Shown: positions 33,874-42,083 of the stretch, piece after piece | How the letters are laid out: the number at the start of each line of letters is the position of its first letter | Numbering within the stretch: position 1 is the first letter of the stretch | The notes under the pieces: model-generated | Database searches by the model: none | The model's input: the letters and a program-made list of their open reading frames with translations, nothing else | What the model was told of the DNA's origin: nothing | Position numbers and translations under genes: made by a program | Assembly: GCA_964611575.1 (NCBI GenBank) | Contig: CAZTAJ010000003.1 | Coordinates: 25,363 to 89,362 of the forward strand | Source of the DNA: CAITUY01 sp964611575 | Lineage (GTDB): Bacteria > Verrucomicrobiota > Kiritimatiellia > CAIKKV01 > CAITUY01 | Reading direction: 5' to 3' | Length of the DNA: 64,000 nucleotides

Positions 33874-35046
33874 TCAGCCGCACAATTCGTGGCATCGTTT
33901 GCGATAGTGCAGGTAGCTCCGAAGGGGCACTTCCTCGGGCACCCCATGATCGCAGGTGGGAATAAAGCCGCCTCGGGCGCGCAGCGGCGGGATGATTCGA
34001 TCCACCATGCGGTCGATCTCCGCCGGCCCCTGCGCCAGCACGCGCTTGTCGATGCCGCCGGCCATGAACAACCCCGGGAACTCCCGCCCGATCGCGACCA
34101 CGTCGCAGCCCGACGCGACCTCGAACGGGACCATGGCATCCATGCCGATGGCGTCCCGATAGAGAGGAATGACGGGCATCGCGTGGCCGTCGGTGTCAAC
34201 CTGGACATACAGGTGGCGAGTTCGATCCAGTTGCCGCCGCCGCACATTTGCGAGGAACTGCTGGTAGTAGGGGAACAGGAACTCCCGCATCATGTCCGGC
34301 GAACACAGCGGCCCATGGTTGTAACAGATATCCTCCGCAAAGAAGACGACGTCAATCGTCACGTGTTCCTGGTGCCGGGCGGTTACGGCATCGGCCAGTT
34401 CGAGCCAGGTTCGCATGCAATCGTGCAGGACCTCCGGCATGTCGTAGAACGCGTAGAACAACGGCTCGGGGCCGATGAGGCTGCGCAGATACATGTAGCC
34501 GCCTATGACCCCTTGCACCATCATGGTGCCGGTGGCCGCGACGGCGCGCGCCTGGCTCATGCGCGCGTCGAAATGCTCCCACCGTTGCGGCGTGGATGGG
34601 CTCAGGCGCCATTTGCATCGCTCAACCCAGGTCTTCATATCCTTGACGGGATGGTCCAGGTATTCCGGCATGAAACCGTTCCGCCGCCCCTTGAAAACCA
34701 GCACATGCCGACCGGCGCCGTCCTGAACGACTTCGCAGTCGCCGCGATCCTCAATCGTCAGGGAATCGAAGGCGGGCGAAAAGGCCGCTTCGCACCAACC
34801 GAGGCCTCCCAGCCCGAAGTCGCCTGGCGGATCATAACCGAACACCTTGGCCAGGTCGGCGTCGCGGGCGAGCCCCTCCTCATACCAGCGCTCCAGGCAG
34901 TAGAAACCGAATTCGCGATGCAAAATCGGCGCCCCCGGAACGCCCGCATAGAGGTCACGCAGTTTCCTCGCCGAAGGCGCCGTCTTCTCGCGGGCAACCA
35001 GCGCCCGCACTCCGTCATCCGACTTGGTTTCGCACATCTTGTCCAC
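33874..35046 (-). CDS. Uroporphyrinogen decarboxylase-like protein (UROD/MtaA superfamily)
   Basis: The protein (about 390 residues) follows the UROD/MtaA fold pattern: IGGYMYLRSLIGPEPLFYAFYD, DVVFFAEDICYNHGPLCSPDMM, FLFPYYQQFLANV, VQVDTDGHAMPVIPLYRDAIGMDAMVPFEVASG and the final FIPTCDHGVPEEVPLRSY. The true heme-enzyme N-terminal arginine motif is not apparent. Divergent members beside glycosidases are thought to be corrinoid-dependent methyltransferases or of unknown function, perhaps demethylating O-methyl sugars. Start: a GTG at 35046 lies 5 bases after GGAGG, better placed than the ATG at 35037 or upstream ATGs at 35106 and 35079. It precedes the Sip1-type gene and is separated from the GH36 gene by the RAYT insertion. 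Confidence 0.85.
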   Translation of the reverse strand: MDKMCETKSDDGVRALVAREKTAPSARKLRDLYAGVPGAPILHREFGFYCLERWYEEGLARDADLAKVFGYDPPGDFGLGGLGWCEAAFSPAFDSLTIEDRGDCEVVQDGAGRHVLVFKGRRNGFMPEYLDHPVKDMKTWVERCKWRLSPSTPQRWEHFDARMSQARAVAATGTMMVQGVIGGYMYLRSLIGPEPLFYAFYDMPEVLHDCMRTWLELADAVTARHQEHVTIDVVFFAEDICYNHGPLCSPDMMREFLFPYYQQFLANVRRRQLDRTRHLYVQVDTDGHAMPVIPLYRDAIGMDAMVPFEVASGCDVVAIGREFPGLFMAGGIDKRVLAQGPAEIDRMVDRIIPPLRARGGFIPTCDHGVPEEVPLRSYLHYRKRCHELCG

Positions 35047-35144
35047 TCTATCCTCCCGCTTTCCAACCCGTTCTTCCATGGAAACACTCGCGCGCGATCT
35101 CCCCACTCACCCCCCCGCGCCCCATCGGGGTCAGTCGCCCATCG

Positions 35145-35195
35145 AGACACGCAGGGGTCAAGACACGCAGGGGTCAGGCCTTGATTAGCGATTAA
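35145..35195. repeat. Left end of RAYT unit: 16-bp tandem repeats plus inverted terminal repeat
   Basis: AGACACGCAGGGGTCA occurs twice in tandem (35145-35160, 35161-35176), followed by GGGGTCAGGCCTTGATTAG plus CGATTAA (35170-35195), a 26-base arm whose complement is at 36263-36288 with one mismatch. The arm overlaps the stop codon of the RAYT gene. Confidence 0.9.
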
Positions 35196-36196
35196 GCACA
35201 TAAGGTCTTCCGCAAGGCGGCGTACCGGCGGCGCAGACTCCATCGTGACGCCAGTTCGCCTTCCGCCCCCTTCAGTAAACGCCCCAGCCCCGAACCGTCT
35301 CCCAGGCCGACATGGCGGCCGATATCCCGTTGCGACAACCCCGTCAATTCCTTCAGCAACAATGCCGCCACCAGACGGCCATCGGACAGACTCCTTCGTT
35401 TTCGCAATTCTTCCGCGGCCGTCTTGAAAGCCCGGGCGACCTGGGCCGTCACCTCCGCGGGATCCACGCCCGCTTCCACACGCCGCATCGCCACATCGAC
35501 CGACGACCCCGCGCGGCGGCGGCGCTGCCGGTAGTCGCGTTCCACTTGCCGGCAGAACCGCCAACCCCCCACCGCCTTGCTTGACCGTTGCATCGCCTCC
35601 CGCAGGTCTCCGTCATCCTCGGCCAGACCGCTTTCCACGAAAACGCGATACCCCTCCTTGCGTTCCCCTGCGTACCGGCCTGCGAGCGCGCTTAACGGCC
35701 CGACATCCACCCATCCTTCCGGTTTGTGTATGCCGGCATAGCCTCCGTAACTGCTCCACCGGTACGCACGAAGTGCCGTGATCCGCTCCACCAACGGCCG
35801 GTCCCGCACGCCCGCAATCTTCACCGGGTTCAGGTGCACATAGCGCGTCAAAGCCAGAAGGTATTCGTCGCCCGACACCACCTTGGCCTTGTACCGCCCG
35901 CTGAATACGTGCCCCACGCGGTCATGCCGGACATTGTAGTACATGGTGTAGGACGTATTCAACTGCGGCATGAAGGCGGCCAGGTTGGCCCGCGGCGTCT
36001 CCAGCAACAGATGATAGTGGTTGCGCATCACCACGTACGCATACAGTCGGACATGGTGCCGCTCGACGTTCTCGGCCAACTTCTCCACAAACCGACACTT
36101 GTCCCTATCCAAGGAAAAGATGTCACTCCGCTCGTTCCCTCGCGAAGTCACATGATGAATCGCACCCTCATATTCCAGCCGCAAATGCCGCGCCAT
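35192..36196 (-). CDS. REP-associated tyrosine transposase (RAYT, Y1 HUH family)
   Basis: This 334-residue protein matches RAYTs: start RHLRLEYEGAIHHVTSRGNER, the HUH motif in VVMRNHYHLLLET, the catalytic Tyr region (QLNTSYTMYYNVRHDRVGHVFSGRYKA), RYVHLNPVKIAGV and YRWSSYGGYAG. A C-terminal DnaA/Trp-repressor-like HTH (LSQRDIGRHVGLGDGSGLGRL) is typical of longer RAYTs. Family members recognise REP hairpins and move or maintain REPIN elements. The gene is flanked by 26-base inverted repeats with 16-base tandem repeats at each side. It sits between a GH36 gene and a UROD-like gene on the same strand, which looks like an operon interrupted by insertion. Confidence 0.94.
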   Translation of the reverse strand: MARHLRLEYEGAIHHVTSRGNERSDIFSLDRDKCRFVEKLAENVERHHVRLYAYVVMRNHYHLLLETPRANLAAFMPQLNTSYTMYYNVRHDRVGHVFSGRYKAKVVSGDEYLLALTRYVHLNPVKIAGVRDRPLVERITALRAYRWSSYGGYAGIHKPEGWVDVGPLSALAGRYAGERKEGYRVFVESGLAEDDGDLREAMQRSSKAVGGWRFCRQVERDYRQRRRRAGSSVDVAMRRVEAGVDPAEVTAQVARAFKTAAEELRKRRSLSDGRLVAALLLKELTGLSQRDIGRHVGLGDGSGLGRLLKGAEGELASRWSLRRRYAALRKTLCA

Positions 36197-36262
36197 CCCG
36201 CACCCTCCTGCCTTCGCCCTACCGCTGACACTAACGCACTCGCACCTCTTCCGTCTACTCGG

Positions 36263-36312
36263 TTAATCACTAATCAAGGCCTGACCCCTTGGCTTCCTGA
36301 CCCCTTGGCTTC
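36263..36312. repeat. Right end of RAYT unit: inverted terminal repeat plus 16-bp tandem repeats
   Basis: The complement of the left arm is at 36263-36288 (reading CTAATCAAGGCCTGACCCC after TTAATCA). CTGACCCCTTGGCTTC is then repeated twice (36281-36296, 36297-36312), 3 bases before the stop of the GH36 gene. Both ends share the GGGGTCA core in tandem. Confidence 0.9.
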
Positions 36313-36315
36313 CCG

Positions 36316-38445
36316 CTATCTCAAGCGCCCGGCCGGCCGCAACGCCCGCGCACAGCGGTCAGGGCCACATCTCCGCACCGACAGCAGGACCGACCGGAAT
36401 GGCTCCGGGGCGGAGACCCCGATGCCGGCCGCCAGAACGCGGCCTGTCGCTTGCCGCTCGCCGCCGTCCATGTCCACCACACCATACGTGGCCCGTTCGT
36501 CCAGACCGCACAGGGCAAACCGTCGGCGGGAGGTGCCTGCGGCGAGGCGGAACGCCAACAGAACGCCGCTATCGCCGTTCTTGGCCACGTGCCACATGGC
36601 CGCCCAGTCGCCGTCGCCGGTCAGGCAGGGGTGCGCGCCGAGCGCATGGGCCTCGCCGTCCCGCAGAAGGGGGCGTAGTGTCTCTTTGTAGAACGCGATG
36701 TGCCGGCGCGCCAGATCGCACTCGGCCGCACTCCACCGCTCCAACGGATACCCAAAGCTGATCCCGCCGAGCATCAGCACCCTCAATCGGAAGGCAAGAT
36801 CGGGCCGTTCGTCAAAAAGGACCGCTCCCCGCGGGTCTCTCGCCGGCCAGTCCATCTGGAAGGCGTTGCGCTGGAGCGGAAGGCTCATCCTGTGCCGACC
36901 GAAATGAATGGCCAAGTTCGGCAGCGCCTGGGCGGCATCGGAAAGGGTCATGGTGTGACCTTGAGCGAGAACGGCCTGATCAAACCGTCCCCCGCCCCCG
37001 GCACACATTTCGAGAATCAGTTCCGGGAACCGCTCCCGCAGTTCGGCCTGCAAACGGTAAAGTCCGCGGTAGTGGGCCGCCAGCGGGTCCCTCCGCGTCA
37101 ACGCGCGGGGCAGACCGGGAGCCCAGCCGCCCTGGGCCAGCTCTATATTGAAATCCCATTTCATCCAAGTTGCCCGAGTCTGGGCGAGGATGTCGCCAAT
37201 CCGGTCCCGCACCCAGGCACGGGCCGCGGGAACGCCGAGGTGCAGCGCCCGCACCCGCCCGCCATACGCCTTGCTGAGGAACCCCGTCTGCGGATGCAGC
37301 CATTCCGGATGGGCCGCGCGCACCCAGGCCGATTCGTCAACCGTTTCAGGCTCGAACCATATCCCGAACTGCAGCCCGAGCCCCCGGCAGTAATCGCTGA
37401 ACGCGGTCAAGCCGTCGGGAAACATCGCGGGATTGGGCAGCCAATCGCCGCGGCTGGTCCAGACGCCACCGCCAGCGCCATCGCGTTGCGTGGTGTACCA
37501 CCCGGCATCCAGCATGAAGACTTCCAGTCCTATTTCGGCCGCGCGCCGGGCATGGTCCTTCAGCCGTTCCGACGGTGTCGGCGCCGGGCAGACGCCCCAA
37601 CTGCAAAACTGCGTGGGCAACGGACGTCCGGAGTCGCGTCGCGCCGCCCGCAGGGTTTCGTGCAACCGCCCGGTGGCGGCCTCCAGGTCTCCCGGGACAC
37701 ACCCCAGCAACGCGCCGGGCAACGCAACAGTCTCGCCGGGCGCCAGGGTCTCGGCCAACCCCCACTCGCTGGGTCCGCCACTGACGTCCACGCATCCCGT
37801 CCCGATCCGGCGCGCGCTCATCTGCCAGTTCCCGCTCCAGTTAAGCATGGCCAAGTACGTATGCCGCGGACTTTCGAGGGCCAGGTAAGGCGCATAGTCA
37901 TAGCCCGTCTTGCCATTCCGGCTTTCGAGGACGACCGTCGCCGGCGTCAGGGGCAAACGCTGCGGTTGGGCCTCGCGCCCGTATCCCCCCGCGAGGAACA
38001 GCAGCGCGCTCACGTCCGCCGGCAGGCGCACGGCAAAGCTCGTCGCGCCCTCAACTGTATGAAGGCCTGCCCGCCCGGTGTGCCTCACCAGGTTGCGCCG
38101 TTCGAGAAAGCCGGTGGCCGGGTCCACCGCGTACGTCAGCCTGGCCTCCAAAGGGTAATCCCGTGCGCGCAGCACGAGTTCGAATCGGGCCGGATCCGTC
38201 CGTGCCCCCTCGGCGCTTTCCCACACCACCATCTCGTCGCGGGTGCCCAGCGATATGGTGGCTTCAGACCGGCTCTGGCACAGGGAGTCCACATGTGGCG
38301 TTTCCGGCACCGTCACGGGTCCCGGCCGTTGCGGCCCGAAATACAACGACTGCAACACACCGCGGAATAGAACGAGGTGCAGTTCGAGGTCCGCCCAGAT
38401 CAGTCGCCAGCCGGGGCGGCTCGCATCAAACTCGACGTGCATCAT
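36316..38445 (-). CDS. GH36-like alpha-galactosidase
   Basis: From the ATG at 38445 (AGGAGG 8 bases upstream) the product is 709 residues. It has a beta-sandwich N-domain and a TIM barrel with LEVFMLDAGWYTTQ, GDWLPNPAMFPDGLTAFSD, LQFGIWFEPETVD, the nucleophile strand TWMKWDFNIEL (Asp), EMCAGGGGRFDQAVLAQGHTM-TLSDAAQ (acid/base region) and a C-terminal sandwich. These are the GH36 signatures for alpha-galactosidase. It is cytoplasmic by lack of signal peptide. The stop is immediately next to the right end of the RAYT unit, and the last residues (CARALRPAGRLR) may be an insertion-altered C-terminus. Alternative: a related alpha-N-acetylgalactosaminidase. Confidence 0.88.
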   Translation of the reverse strand: MMHVEFDASRPGWRLIWADLELHLVLFRGVLQSLYFGPQRPGPVTVPETPHVDSLCQSRSEATISLGTRDEMVVWESAEGARTDPARFELVLRARDYPLEARLTYAVDPATGFLERRNLVRHTGRAGLHTVEGATSFAVRLPADVSALLFLAGGYGREAQPQRLPLTPATVVLESRNGKTGYDYAPYLALESPRHTYLAMLNWSGNWQMSARRIGTGCVDVSGGPSEWGLAETLAPGETVALPGALLGCVPGDLEAATGRLHETLRAARRDSGRPLPTQFCSWGVCPAPTPSERLKDHARRAAEIGLEVFMLDAGWYTTQRDGAGGGVWTSRGDWLPNPAMFPDGLTAFSDYCRGLGLQFGIWFEPETVDESAWVRAAHPEWLHPQTGFLSKAYGGRVRALHLGVPAARAWVRDRIGDILAQTRATWMKWDFNIELAQGGWAPGLPRALTRRDPLAAHYRGLYRLQAELRERFPELILEMCAGGGGRFDQAVLAQGHTMTLSDAAQALPNLAIHFGRHRMSLPLQRNAFQMDWPARDPRGAVLFDERPDLAFRLRVLMLGGISFGYPLERWSAAECDLARRHIAFYKETLRPLLRDGEAHALGAHPCLTGDGDWAAMWHVAKNGDSGVLLAFRLAAGTSRRRFALCGLDERATYGVVDMDGGERQATGRVLAAGIGVSAPEPFRSVLLSVRRCGPDRCARALRPAGRLR

Positions 38446-38786
38446 GGCATCCCCCTCCTGCCGAATCCGGCTTACCGGTCTCTCCAACTCGCGACGCGGC
38501 CCTCCCTCGCCGCCCGACGCCTTGCCGACATGAATTCAGGCCGCTTCGGGATGCAAACGCTACACTTTCCCCGCGCCGGAACGATACTTCTTTTCCATCG
38601 CGAGTGACACGCCCGGACGCGCAGGAAGGAGAAGGAGCATCGGAGGGTTAGCGTGTGTGTGATGCGACGATCACGACGAGCCGCTGCCGTTTCGGCAAGG
38701 AAGCCCTGGTTGCGGGTTGACTCCGGCCGGAGGCCGTCCGGTCATCGGCACGGACTCACGGCCTCAGCAGGCGGACCAGCGCTTCG
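38446..38786. other. Non-coding spacer upstream of GH36 gene
   Basis: About 340 bases without a supported gene. GC-rich palindromic stretches (CGGCCGGAGGCCG at about 38723) may act as a terminator for the response regulator gene. The GH36 promoter should be here but no clear -35/-10 is visible. No heptamer array is present. Confidence 0.5.
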
Positions 38787-39164
38787 CTACTTCCCCAGCC
38801 TGGCTTTGAGGGCGGACAAAAGCACTTGCGGGTTGATCGGTTTCTGGAGCACCCCCGACAGGCCGAGTTGCGAGTAGTCGGTGCTCAGATTCAGGCCGTC
38901 GCCCACGGAACTCAGCATGTAGATGGGCGGCGTCGGTCCCAGCGCCTTGATCTCCTTGACCAGGTTCGTGCCGGAATCGACCTCCTCCATCATCAAGTCG
39001 ACGATCACGAGGTCAGGCCGTTCCGCCTTGTACCGCCGCAGCCCTTCCTCGGCGCTGTTAGCCGTGTCGACGATGTAATTGCTGCTCTCGATGATGATCT
39101 TCATCGAATCCAGAAAATCCTGGTCGTCGTCGACACAGAGTATGACGTGTTTGCCTTTCCTCAT
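38787..39164 (-). CDS. Single-domain response regulator (CheY-like)
   Basis: This 125-residue receiver domain has the acidic pair Asp12-Asp13 (CVDDDQDF), the phospho-acceptor Asp56 (VIVDLMME), Ser in YMLSSVG and Lys in LQKPINPQVLL. There is no output domain. The start at 39164 (MRKGKHVIL) has GGAGG 8 bases upstream; an ATG at 39170 is too close to it. It is encoded just downstream of the hydrogenase genes, separated from them by a heptamer array. Such stand-alone receivers act in phosphorelays. No histidine kinase gene is in the window. Confidence 0.92.
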   Translation of the reverse strand: MRKGKHVILCVDDDQDFLDSMKIIIESSNYIVDTANSAEEGLRRYKAERPDLVIVDLMMEEVDSGTNLVKEIKALGPTPPIYMLSSVGDGLNLSTDYSQLGLSGVLQKPINPQVLLSALKARLGK

Positions 39165-39238
39165 GGTCATCGCCTCCTCATCGCTTCGTCTTTACCGCAG
39201 ATCCCCGCATCCCGCAACCGGAAACAGCGGAGGGACTT

Positions 39239-39321
39239 AGGGTTCAGGGTTCGGGGTTCAGTACGGAGCAGGCTCCACATCCACGCATTGTTGCGCCTGA
39301 ACCCTGATACCCTGAACCCTG
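39239..39321. repeat. Inverted heptamer pair overlapping the 3' end of hoxW
   Basis: AGGGTTC, AGGGTTC, GGGGTTC lie at 39239-39259, and CCTGAA, CCCTGATA, CCCTGAA, CCCTG at 39296-39321. The arms flank 36 bases that contain GGAGCAGGCTCC. The right arm and the interior are read as the last codons of the protease gene, whose stop is in the left arm. Confidence 0.85.
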
Positions 39322-39797
39322 TTCTCTCCCCCCTCGCCACACTCCGCGGCCGCGCACCGGTCCTCGCGCAGCACACGCTCCAGAAAATCCGACGCTGCCG
39401 CCAGGTTGGCATGCGCCCGTTCACTCAACCCTTCGCCGAACTCGTTGAACGCATAGCCGCGGATCCCGAGCACGTACGCCTCCGGCCGGGCCCCGAAGAT
39501 CGCCTCGGCCAGCGCCAGCACTTCCCCCGGCTCGACGCTGTGGCTGCTGAAGCCCGGCGATCCCCGGGGTTGCACCCGCTGGAAATAGAACGGCTCGCTC
39601 CCGCCGACCGACGCATCGGCAAACACCACGACCTCCTGCCGGGCCACGGCTTCGGCATCCTCAACGGTCAACTGGTAATCGGAATCGACGCTCACCCCGG
39701 GGAGGCCCCGCCCCTCCAGCCAAGCGGCCAGGGCCGGCCCGAGCCCGTCGTCACGCCGGCCCGGGTTGCCGAATCCGATGACCAGTTTCCTGCGCAT
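39258..39797 (-). CDS. hoxW: Hydrogenase maturation protease (HoxW/HyaD-like) with repeat-derived C-terminus
   Basis: This 179-residue protein has the HycI/HyaD endopeptidase pattern: LVIGFGNPGRRDDGLGP with the nickel-binding first acid (the usual Glu is Asp here), VVFADASVGG with the second Asp, and FSSHSVEPGEVLALAEAIFG with the His ligand. It removes the C-terminal tail of the hydrogenase large subunit after Ni insertion. The gene lies 21 bases downstream of hoxH. The last 25 or so residues (NRVQGIRVQAQQCVDVEPAPY) are translated from the heptamer array, so the ancestral protein ended near CGEGG. This tail is not expected to be structured. Confidence 0.9.
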   Translation of the reverse strand: MRRKLVIGFGNPGRRDDGLGPALAAWLEGRGLPGVSVDSDYQLTVEDAEAVARQEVVVFADASVGGSEPFYFQRVQPRGSPGFSSHSVEPGEVLALAEAIFGARPEAYVLGIRGYAFNEFGEGLSERAHANLAAASDFLERVLREDRCAAAECGEGGENRVQGIRVQAQQCVDVEPAPY

Positions 39798-39818
39798 GGG
39801 GAATGCACCGCCCGCCGG

Positions 39819-41273
39819 TCAGCCTCCGGCGTTCCGAGTCCTCTGCGCGATCACCTGTCCTTCGTGATCGATCAATTCGATGATGAGCGGCATGCGGCCC
39901 ATCGCATGGGTGGCGCAGGACAGGCAGGGATCGTAGGCGCGAATCGCCACCTCGATATGATTCAGCAGGCCTTCCGTGATTTCCGGCTTGCCCGAGAGGT
40001 AGTCCTGGGCCACCCGCTGCACGGCCATGTTCATGGGCGTGTTGTTGTTCGTGGTGGACACGATCAGGTTGGCCATCGTCACCTGGTCATGCTCGTCGAC
40101 CTTGTAGTGGTGGAAGAGCGTCCCGCGCGGCGCCTCGATCAGGCCCACGCCTTCGCCGCGGCGCTCGCCCTTGACGACGAGATCCTTGCCCTGCAGATCC
40201 TTGTCGTGCAGCAGGTCGCGGATCTTCTCGATGGAATGCAGCACCTCGATCATGCGCGCCCAGTGATAGGCCATCGTGATGTTGTTCGGCTTGCCATTCG
40301 TCAGCGCCATGAAAATCTTGCGCTCGGCCTCGGCTTCCGGCGTGTCGATGAATGTCGCCGTGTTGACGCGCGCCAGGGGGCCGACCCGGTACCAGCCCTT
40401 TTCGGGACCCAGGCTCTTGATGAATGGGAACTTCATGTAGGACCAGTCGCGCACTTCCTCGACGATCTGGTCCTGGTACCCCTGGTAATCGACCTGGTCG
40501 AAGATGGTCTTCCCCTGGGCATCGATGGCGCGCAGATTGCCGTGGTACAGGTCCATCGCGCCATCCGCCCGGATCAACGAGAGGTGGTTGGAATCGAATG
40601 ACCCGAACGTGGCGAGCGTGCTCAGATGCTCGGCCGTGTAGTCCTTGGCCAGTTTGAGCGCCGAGCGGGACCAGGTCATCATCTGGTCCAGATCCTTCAG
40701 AAACCCGTCGCGTTCGGCAATCGACAGGTTCTTGTTGACCCCGCCGGGGATCGCCCCGGTGCCGTGAATCTTCTTGCCGGCCGTCGCCTTGATCAATTCC
40801 TGGCCGTATTTGCGCATCATCACGCCCTGCACGGCAAGTTCGGGATACTTGCGCGCCACGCCGATCACGTTGCGCACGGCGACATCGGCATCGAACCCGA
40901 ACAGCAGGTCGGGCGAACACAGGTGGAAAAAATGCAGCGCGTGCGACTGGAACATCTGGCCATAGTGCATCAACCGGCGCATTTTCTCGGCGGTCGGCGT
41001 CAGCTTTTCGCCGCCCACGATACGGTCCATGGCTTTGACGGCCGCGAGATGGTGACTCACCGGGCAGATGCCGCACAGGCGCTGCACCAGCACGGGAATC
41101 TCCCAGTAAGGGCGGCCCTGGATGAACCGTTCGAATCCGCGGAACTCCACGATATGCAGACGCGCCTGCTTGACCTGGTTCTTCTCATCCAGCAGCAGCG
41201 ACACCTTGCCGTGGCCCTCCACGCGCGTCACCGGTTCAATGATCACCCGTTTCAATTCGCTCTTGCTCTTCAT
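39819..41273 (-). CDS. hoxH: NAD-linked [NiFe] hydrogenase large subunit HoxH (group 3)
   Basis: From the ATG at 41273 (AGGA 7 bases upstream) the product is 484 residues. It has both nickel-binding motifs: L1 RLCGICPVSHHLA near residue 65 and L2 DPCLSCATHAMG near 448. Four cysteines and the surrounding residues are complete. The 28-residue tail after ATH is what the protease removes. The length and PCLSCATHAMGRMPL ending fit bidirectional group 3c/3d (Hox or F420/MvhA-related) enzymes. With HoxF, HoxU and HoxY it would couple H2 to NAD(P)H in the cytoplasm. Confidence 0.96.
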   Translation of the reverse strand: MKSKSELKRVIIEPVTRVEGHGKVSLLLDEKNQVKQARLHIVEFRGFERFIQGRPYWEIPVLVQRLCGICPVSHHLAAVKAMDRIVGGEKLTPTAEKMRRLMHYGQMFQSHALHFFHLCSPDLLFGFDADVAVRNVIGVARKYPELAVQGVMMRKYGQELIKATAGKKIHGTGAIPGGVNKNLSIAERDGFLKDLDQMMTWSRSALKLAKDYTAEHLSTLATFGSFDSNHLSLIRADGAMDLYHGNLRAIDAQGKTIFDQVDYQGYQDQIVEEVRDWSYMKFPFIKSLGPEKGWYRVGPLARVNTATFIDTPEAEAERKIFMALTNGKPNNITMAYHWARMIEVLHSIEKIRDLLHDKDLQGKDLVVKGERRGEGVGLIEAPRGTLFHHYKVDEHDQVTMANLIVSTTNNNTPMNMAVQRVAQDYLSGKPEITEGLLNHIEVAIRAYDPCLSCATHAMGRMPLIIELIDHEGQVIAQRTRNAGG

Positions 41274-41333
41274 TCGGCGTTCCTCCGAAAACTCCACCGG
41301 CCTCTTCCGCGTCTAACGCGGTCACGACCCCAT

Positions 41334-41383
41334 GGGAGGGCGCGCATGTTGCGCGCCGCGGACGGCGACACGCCGTCCCTCCC
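41334..41383. repeat. REPIN-like double hairpin, family A copy 2
   Basis: This 50-base element is the reverse complement of copy 1 at 18261-18310 with one mismatch. Outer arms GGGAGGG and CCCTCCC enclose two hairpins. It fills the spacer between hoxY (stop at 41391) and hoxH (start at 41273). Confidence 0.9.
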
Positions 41384-41390
41384 CCGCCCC

Positions 41391-41942
41391 TCAGTCGTAC
41401 TTGACGAGTTCGTACGGCAGCTCAAGCGGCTTGTTGGTCAACAGCGCCACCAGGGCCTGCCAGATCAGATCGGCCGACGGCGGACAGCCTGGCAGGTAGT
41501 AATCGACCTTCACCACGCTCTGGATCGGGTAGACCTTGTCCAGGATCAGGGGCAGTTCCTTATCGTTCGGCAGCACCCGCTTGGGGTTGTAGACGGTCGG
41601 CCCGTTCAGGTAGGCCTCATCGAGGCATTCCTTGAGCGGGATCGTGTTGCGCAGGGCGGGCAGGCCGCCCATCATGGCGCATTCGCCCAGCGCGATGAGG
41701 ATGTCGCAATGCTTGCGGAAATCGCGCAGCACGCGCACGTTCTCCTCGTTGCAGCAGCCGCCCTCGATCAGGCCGACCGCGCAGCGCCCGGTGAACTCCT
41801 TGATGTCGTCGATCGGCGATTTGTCGAAGTCGACCAGGTCGATCAGTTGCAGGATGCGGTCGTCGATATCAAGCACCGACATATGACATCCGAAGCATCC
41901 TGCCAGCGATGCGGTCGCTACTTTCGGTTTGGTCTTGGCCAT
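41391..41942 (-). CDS. hoxY: [NiFe] hydrogenase small subunit HoxY
   Basis: This 183-residue protein has the proximal [4Fe-4S] cysteines of group 3 small subunits: CFGCHMSVLD (residues 16-19), GECAMMGGLPALRN, and LPGCPPSADLIWQAL. EGGCCNEENV holds two more cysteines. It lacks a Tat signal and the medial/distal clusters, as expected for the short, cytoplasmic Hox type. It connects HoxH to the HoxFU diaphorase. It starts downstream of a REPIN-like element in the hoxU-hoxY spacer. Confidence 0.96.
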   Translation of the reverse strand: MAKTKPKVATASLAGCFGCHMSVLDIDDRILQLIDLVDFDKSPIDDIKEFTGRCAVGLIEGGCCNEENVRVLRDFRKHCDILIALGECAMMGGLPALRNTIPLKECLDEAYLNGPTVYNPKRVLPNDKELPLILDKVYPIQSVVKVDYYLPGCPPSADLIWQALVALLTNKPLELPYELVKYD

Positions 41943-42000
41943 CGTTCGTTCTCCTGACTGATTCTGTTCCCGGCGCCCGCGCGCCGCCTCTCCGAAGCCC

Positions 42001-42054
42001 TGTAGCCGCGGCGCTGTGCGCCGTGTCTTCGCGTCGCGCAGCGACGCGGCTACA
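42001..42054. repeat. REPIN-like double hairpin with GTAG/CTAC ends
   Basis: Outer arms TGTAGC and GCTACA enclose two hairpins, CGGCGC-TGT-GCGCCG and CGCGTCGC-GCA-GCGACGCG. GTAG and CTAC at the feet match the usual RAYT-linked REP architecture. The element lies between hoxU and hoxY. Confidence 0.85.
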
Positions 42055-42083
42055 GCGGCCGCAGAAATCGCCGATGCGCCCCT

